A stretch of DNA of 54,860 nt from Clostridiales bacterium (lineage in GTDB: Bacteria; Bacillota; Clostridia; Oscillospirales; Oscillospiraceae), in contig JAJQBR010000127.1 of the NCBI GenBank assembly GCA_021203185.1, positions 1-54,860 on the forward strand. The letters run 5' to 3'. The position numbers and the translations under genes are program-made. Positions 54,827 through 54,860 of the stretch are shown here, in pieces. Each line of letters starts with the position of its first letter. Positions within the stretch are counted from its first letter, which is position 1. Below the pieces are notes generated by a model, which did not search any database, had not been told where the DNA came from, and was given only the letters and a program-made list of their open reading frames with translations.

Positions 54827-54860
54827 GTTGTCAATCAAGTGCAACACTATTTTCTTGGAA

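Overview
The window looks like a chromosomal segment of a GC-rich gut Clostridium relative, most like Oscillospiraceae/Ruminococcaceae (Flavonifractor, Oscillibacter or Intestinimonas type). This is inferred from Firmicutes-type families (T-box valS, CBS-DRTGG pyrophosphatases, AraR, YesL, COG4468-type GalT), AGGAGG ribosome sites, frequent TTG starts and sugar-scavenging gene content. No database was searched.

Region 1 (1-11.9 kb, all minus strand) is a surface-polysaccharide operon read right to left from a promoter near 11.87-11.90 kb: two GT4 glycosyltransferases, a Stealth-type sugar-phosphate transferase, a CpsB/YwqE-type phosphatase, a Wzy-like polymerase broken by a one-base frameshift, a Wzx flippase, a four-gene acylation set (acyltransferase-3, acyl carrier protein, membrane-anchored esterase, acyl-AMP ligase) and a Wzz/BY-kinase protein cut by the window edge. 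The acylation set resembles the division of labour in dltABCD but is built from different families.

Region 2 (11.9-25.3 kb) holds a tandem array of six perfect hairpins (12264-12500) in front of rarA, two paralogous CBS-type manganese pyrophosphatases with a small gene and a membrane-protein gene between them, and a potABCD polyamine operon with two tandem substrate-binding proteins.

Region 3 (25.3-52 kb) is mostly plant/dietary sugar use: araA with a divergent araR; two GH36 alpha-galactosidases; an msmEFG-like sugar ABC transporter with an AraC-family regulator; a lacZ-galK-galT operon; and a divergent msmK-like ATPase that probably energises the ABC permeases encoded 13 kb away. A membrane-protein/YesL pair, a small XRE regulator, a lipoprotein, an MFS transporter and nth fill the gaps. 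Region 4 (51.7-54.7 kb) is valS under a T-box leader whose specifier reads GUC.

The intergenic DNA is unusually rich in dispersed repeats. I see three families: (i) elements of up to about 245 bp built from inverted arrays of TTAGCTN heptads; (ii) GC-rich mosaics of small hairpins; (iii) two exact-length 160-bp elements with terminal inverted repeats and compensatory base changes in an internal stem. Families i and ii share a GGTTATCYCTTT-like end. They sit hard against stop codons, between promoters and genes, and between stop codons and terminators.
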